This document shows, piece after piece, positions 6,577 to 8,490 of a stretch of 8,490 bases of DNA. The stretch's first letter is position 1; every line of letters begins with the position of its first letter. Source of the stretch: an uncultured Selenomonadaceae bacterium (lineage in GTDB: Bacteria > Bacillota > Negativicutes > Selenomonadales > Selenomonadaceae); the NCBI GenBank assembly GCA_958415865.1, contig CATYZV010000064.1, positions 1 to 8,490 of the forward strand. The letters are read 5' to 3'. A program made the position numbers and the translations under genes. The notes beneath the pieces were generated by a model, which worked only from the letters and a program-made list of their open reading frames with translations, did no database searches and was not told where the DNA came from.

Positions 6577-7344
6577 TTATCGAACAATTATTTTATTTCT
6601 AAGCCAGACGAGAAAATCATCCATGAATTTGCCGATGATGCCGACTAGCAGCATGCCCAAAATCACGACATCGGGGCGCGACATGCTGCGGCCGTCCGAG
6701 AGCATGAAGCCGACACCCTGCGTGGCACCGATCATTTCCGCCGCTACAACGCAGACCCAGGCATTGCCGAGGCCTACGCGCACACCCGTCATTATGGAGG
6801 GCAGCGCACCGGGAATTATTACGTGCCAGATGAAGCTCATCTTTGATACTTCGTAGACTGCACCCAGTTCATAGTATTTTTTATCTATATTCTTGATGCC
6901 GTCCACTATATTTATGAAGATCGGGAAAAACGCACCGAGGAAAATGATGTAGACCTTAGACGCTTCGCCGATGCCGAACCACAGTATAGCCAGCGGAATC
7001 CATGCAATCGGCGGAATCGGGCGCAGTATCTGAAGCACGAAGTCGGTGAAGATTTCCACATTTCTCGACAGTGCCACGCTGATGCCCAGCACGAACGCCG
7101 CTATCAGTGCGATGAAGAAGCCTTCCAGCACGCGCACCAGGCTGATGCCGATATGGCCCGCCAGCTGGCCGTTCTGCGCATATTCAATCACAACATTGAC
7201 GATGGCCTCCGGCGAAGGCATTGTATACGGCTTTATGATGCCTGCACTGTCCGCCCCCTGCCAGATGATCAGCAAGATCACCGGCAGAGCACAGTAGAGC
7301 AGCCAGTATTTAAGCGATTTCTTTTTTTTATTCTTATCCTGCAT
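6577..7344 (-). CDS. ssuC: Sulfonate-type ABC transporter permease (SsuC/TauC family)
   Basis: Inner-membrane channel subunit of 255 residues, the usual family length. A Lys-rich N-terminus (residues 4-9) precedes the first membrane span (about 13-29). Further spans lie near 71-92, 113-149 (two segments), 192-210 and 226-246. The EAA coupling loop that docks on the ATPase is at 159-182 (ELGAVYEVSK...IIPGALP). RPIPPIAWIPLAILWFGIGE (108-127) is characteristic of the SsuC/TauC group. The ATG at 7344 has a GGAG 9 bases upstream, and it starts 15 bases after the binding-protein stop. The order binding protein, permease, ATPase with tight spacing marks a complete importer. It is a distinct sequence type from the permease at 1-769, sharing only the general family pattern, which suggests different substrates or a different binding-protein partner. 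The substrate is inferred as taurine, isethionate or a related sulfonate. Confidence 0.92.
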   Translation of the reverse strand: MQDKNKKKKSLKYWLLYCALPVILLIIWQGADSAGIIKPYTMPSPEAIVNVVIEYAQNGQLAGHIGISLVRVLEGFFIALIAAFVLGISVALSRNVEIFTDFVLQILRPIPPIAWIPLAILWFGIGEASKVYIIFLGAFFPIFINIVDGIKNIDKKYYELGAVYEVSKMSFIWHVIIPGALPSIMTGVRVGLGNAWVCVVAAEMIGATQGVGFMLSDGRSMSRPDVVILGMLLVGIIGKFMDDFLVWLRNKIIVR

Positions 7345-7359
7345 TGACCCTTGCTCCGA

Positions 7360-8391
7360 TTATTTCTTCAGCGCGTCGAGATACTTCGTATTGATGAAGC
7401 TGTTCATATCGACATCGCCCTGAATGATATTTGCCTTCTTGGAGAAGTCCTTAACGGCAGTGATTTCCTTGATATCAGCATCGCTGAGTTCCGTAGTGAA
7501 CGTGAAGTTCTGCAAAATCTGCTTCATTTCATCCTTGCTTACGCCGAAATCTTTGTAGACGGCTTCAGCCGCTTTATCCGGGTCGTTCTTTATCACTTCA
7601 TCGGCTCTGTTGAGTGCCTTGATGTAGGCGAGCACTACGAGCGGATGTTCATTGGCGTACTTCGTAACGAAATAGTTGACCATGTTGCCGCGCTTGATGC
7701 CAGTGCCGTCAGCCAGCACGCGTGCCGTGCCGTCGTTCGTCATCTTCGTTATATACTGTTCCCAGATGACGATAGCATCGACTTCGCCCGTCGTCAGAGC
7801 CGTTACCTGTTCAGCCGCGCCGAGGTTGACCGTCTGTACATCGTTTAATGTCAAGCCTTCCTTATCCAAAAGCAGTGCTAAGAGATGCTGCGCATAAGAG
7901 CCTTTAGCATACGCTACTTTCTTGCCCTTGAGGTCGGCCACCGACTGGATGGAAGAATTCTTGCCGACCAGAACGGCCAGTCCCTTTTCGCCGTAAGCGA
8001 TGTTGGAAACGATTTCTATATCCTGTCCGCGCGACTTGGCGATGATGGCGGGCAAATCAGCCATAAAGCCCATATCTTCTTCGCCGGAAGCCACAGCTTC
8101 ATTGACGAGCGGACCTGACTTAAATTCGTTCCATTCGTACTTGGCACCGATCTTGTTAAACTCTTCATCTATGAAGCCCAAGTTGTGAGCTACATAGACC
8201 GAAGTGTAGAGCGGATACGGCTGAGCCGCTATTCTCAGCACAGCACCTTCATCCTTGCCCTCCGTCGTTATCGGCGCATTCGATGCCGAGCTGCCTGCAT
8301 CCTTATCGCTGCCGCAGCCTGCCAGCACCATCACCGCCGCTATCATTATGACCATCACCGTCAAAATCCGTTTCAGCTTATTTATCTTCAT
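7360..8391 (-). CDS. ssuA: Sulfonate-type ABC transporter substrate-binding lipoprotein (SsuA/TauA family)
   Basis: Captures the imported sulfonate outside the cytoplasmic membrane and delivers it to the permease. It has 343 residues from the ATG at 8391. A basic N-region, a hydrophobic stretch (9-23) and a lipobox VLAGC place the lipid-modified cysteine at Cys26, followed by a Ser/Asp/Gly-rich linker to about residue 48. The mature part has the SsuA/NMT1-like bilobed pattern: LRIAAQPYPLYTSVYVAHNLGF near 52-73, a GEEDMGFMADLPAIIA region near 103-118, DLKGKKVAYAKGSYAQHLL near 153-171, and a TTGEVDAIVIWEQY segment near 200-213. An ATG at 8409 is in frame, but an AGAGGG site (8399-8404) lies between the two and is 7 bases from the second, so the shorter form is chosen; it also gives a standard signal peptide. 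It is the first gene of the importer. Nitrate or pyrimidine-precursor binding proteins share the fold, so the ligand rests on context. Confidence 0.9.
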   Translation of the reverse strand: MKINKLKRILTVMVIMIAAVMVLAGCGSDKDAGSSASNAPITTEGKDEGAVLRIAAQPYPLYTSVYVAHNLGFIDEEFNKIGAKYEWNEFKSGPLVNEAVASGEEDMGFMADLPAIIAKSRGQDIEIVSNIAYGEKGLAVLVGKNSSIQSVADLKGKKVAYAKGSYAQHLLALLLDKEGLTLNDVQTVNLGAAEQVTALTTGEVDAIVIWEQYITKMTNDGTARVLADGTGIKRGNMVNYFVTKYANEHPLVVLAYIKALNRADEVIKNDPDKAAEAVYKDFGVSKDEMKQILQNFTFTTELSDADIKEITAVKDFSKKANIIQGDVDMNSFINTKYLDALKK

Positions 8392-8405
8392 TGCCGATCC
8401 CTCTT

Positions 8406-8490
8406 TCATTTTATTGATTCACAAATATCCATAGGGTCCAGGCTCCTGCCGGCACCATCGGCCAGCAGCCTTCGCCGGAAAATCAGGAAT
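8406..8490 (-). CDS. Possible 3' end of an upstream gene, partial
   Basis: The last 80-odd bases of the window are either leader DNA of the transporter genes or the end of another minus-strand gene. One frame is open from the window edge for 27 codons and stops with TGA at 8406-8408, 14 bases before the binding-protein start. It ends in a stretch reading LDPMDICESIK. A second frame is open for 23 codons to a TGA at 8419-8421. Both are too short to separate from chance, and I recognise neither product. If the first is real, the transporter genes are internal to a longer operon, and that upstream gene might supply a missing pathway step. I see no clear -35/-10 promoter here. Confidence 0.3.
   Translation of the reverse strand, partial: FLIFRRRLLADGAGRSLDPMDICESIK

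Noticed and set aside
6317..6856. Plus-strand open frame of 179 codons spanning the ATPase and permease genes
   Set aside because: It crosses two motif-intact genes and their junction on the opposite strand, so it is a shadow.

Overview
The window holds one strand-coherent gene cluster. Every gene I can support lies on the minus strand, so transcription runs from the high-coordinate end to the low end. In transcription order the genes are: a sulfonate-type lipoprotein binding protein (7360-8391), its inner-membrane permease (6577-7344), its ATPase (5794-6561), a glycyl radical enzyme that reads as isethionate sulfite-lyase IslA (3272-5743), its radical-SAM activase IslB (2285-3268), a class III aminotransferase of the taurine aminotransferase type (917-2251), and a second TauC-like permease whose 3' end is cut by the window edge (1-769). 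Gaps between the first six genes are 3 to 50 bases, which fits an operon. The only larger gap (770-916) carries a long inverted repeat.

Together the genes make an anaerobic C2-sulfonate pathway. The ABC importer brings in a sulfonate such as taurine or isethionate. The aminotransferase would turn taurine into sulfoacetaldehyde. A sulfoacetaldehyde reductase, not seen here, would give isethionate. IslA, activated by IslB, would then split isethionate into acetaldehyde and sulfite. The IslA call rests on the glycyl radical domain, the Cys-x-Glu pair, and Arg/Gln/Trp/Arg/Phe residues at the spacing I recall for Bilophila IslA. The aminotransferase and sulfonate importer next to it agree. The genes for sulfoacetaldehyde reduction, sulfite handling, acetaldehyde use and regulation are not in the window, and neither are microcompartment shell genes.

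The host is a strict or facultative anaerobe, because the glycyl radical enzyme and its activase are oxygen sensitive. Strong AGGAGG ribosome sites, TTG and GTG starts, a Lys-rich lipoprotein signal and mid-range GC suggest a Firmicute, perhaps a gut Negativicute or Clostridium relative; this is inference only. The pathway is known from Bilophila, Desulfovibrio and some fermenting bacteria, so the enzymes are not new. The more unusual points are the gene combination, the second permease, the inverted repeat and the lack of microcompartment signs.

Several starts are revised from ribosome-site spacing: IslA to ATG 5743, the binding protein to ATG 8391, the ATPase to ATG 6561. The last permease is given a TTG start at 769. 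No tRNA, rRNA, CRISPR array, insertion sequence or convincing terminator was seen.
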